From: Hirundichthys speculiger
Taxonomy: Eukaryota > Chordata > Actinopteri > Beloniformes > Exocoetidae
Assembly: GCA_018398805.1 (NCBI GenBank)
Contig: JAGFBZ010000814.1
Span: forward strand, 5,168,001-5,232,000
DNA length: 64,000 nt
Direction: 5' to 3'
A program made the position numbers and the translations under genes. The notes below the pieces were generated by a model, which worked only from the letters and a program-made list of their open reading frames with translations, ran no database searches and was not told where the DNA came from. Shown here one piece after another: positions 63,990 through 64,000 of this stretch. The stretch's first letter is position 1. Each line of letters starts with the position of its first letter.

Positions 63990-64000
63990 GAAGTACAATG
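63990..64000 (+). CDS. tmem161b: tmem161b exon 4, first 11 bases (cut by window end)
   Basis: A pyrimidine-rich tract ending CCTTCTAG at 63989 is followed by GAAGTACAATG. The first G completes the arginine codon left open by exon 3, then K-Y-N follows, giving KDR-KYN as in vertebrate TMEM161B. Phase and residues both fit. The exon and the remaining membrane segments of the protein lie outside the window. Intron 3 (60740-63989) is 3,250 bp and is mostly transposon sequence. Confidence 0.88.

Overview
The window is vertebrate, almost certainly teleost, nuclear DNA. It is AT-rich and intron-scale, crowded with dinucleotide and tetranucleotide microsatellites, and littered with element types common in fish: an L2-type LINE, Tc1-like elements with long inverted repeats, hAT elements with 8-bp target duplications, and tRNA-derived SINEs. 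There are no operons and no prokaryotic features. Nearly every open reading frame is a chance frame or lies inside a repeat.

The one host gene I can support is tmem161b on the + strand, at the right end. Exon 1 supplies only the initiator ATG (48144-48146) directly before a GTGAGT donor. Exon 2 (58970-59073), exon 3 (60659-60739) and the first bases of exon 4 (63990-64000) follow. All four join in phase and match the N-terminus of vertebrate TMEM161B, a multi-pass membrane protein. The gene continues beyond the window.

Bases 1 to about 47,500 hold no recognisable protein-coding or structural RNA gene. In tetrapods the interval upstream of TMEM161B is a large regulatory desert shared with MEF2C, LINC00461 and miR-9-2. 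A gene-free 47 kb fits that synteny, but I did not see a miR-9 hairpin here. The left 24 kb is mostly unique sequence with microsatellites and some enhancer-like motif clusters (for example 2733-2796). From 24.5 to 27.8 kb there is a chain of transposons separated by (TA)n tracts, including a nearly complete Tc1-like element. From 34.6 to 37.3 kb there is a rearranged minus-strand L2 LINE interrupted by a hAT element. From 45.1 to 47.4 kb lie a decayed Tc1-like element and two SINEs in opposite orientation, just upstream of the tmem161b promoter.

Introns 1-3 of tmem161b are packed with DNA transposons. These include a mosaic of three families (52.9-54.9 kb), a second copy of one of them (56.3-57.1 kb), a Charlie-like hAT element ending 112 bp before exon 2, an old Tc1 relic in intron 2, and in intron 3 a hAT element with a perfect target duplication. 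That last element carries a second transposon with a THAP-type zinc-finger exon. I found no convincing novel biological system. The most informative items are the nested and composite transposons, the structural DNA motifs, and two uncharacterised interspersed repeat families.
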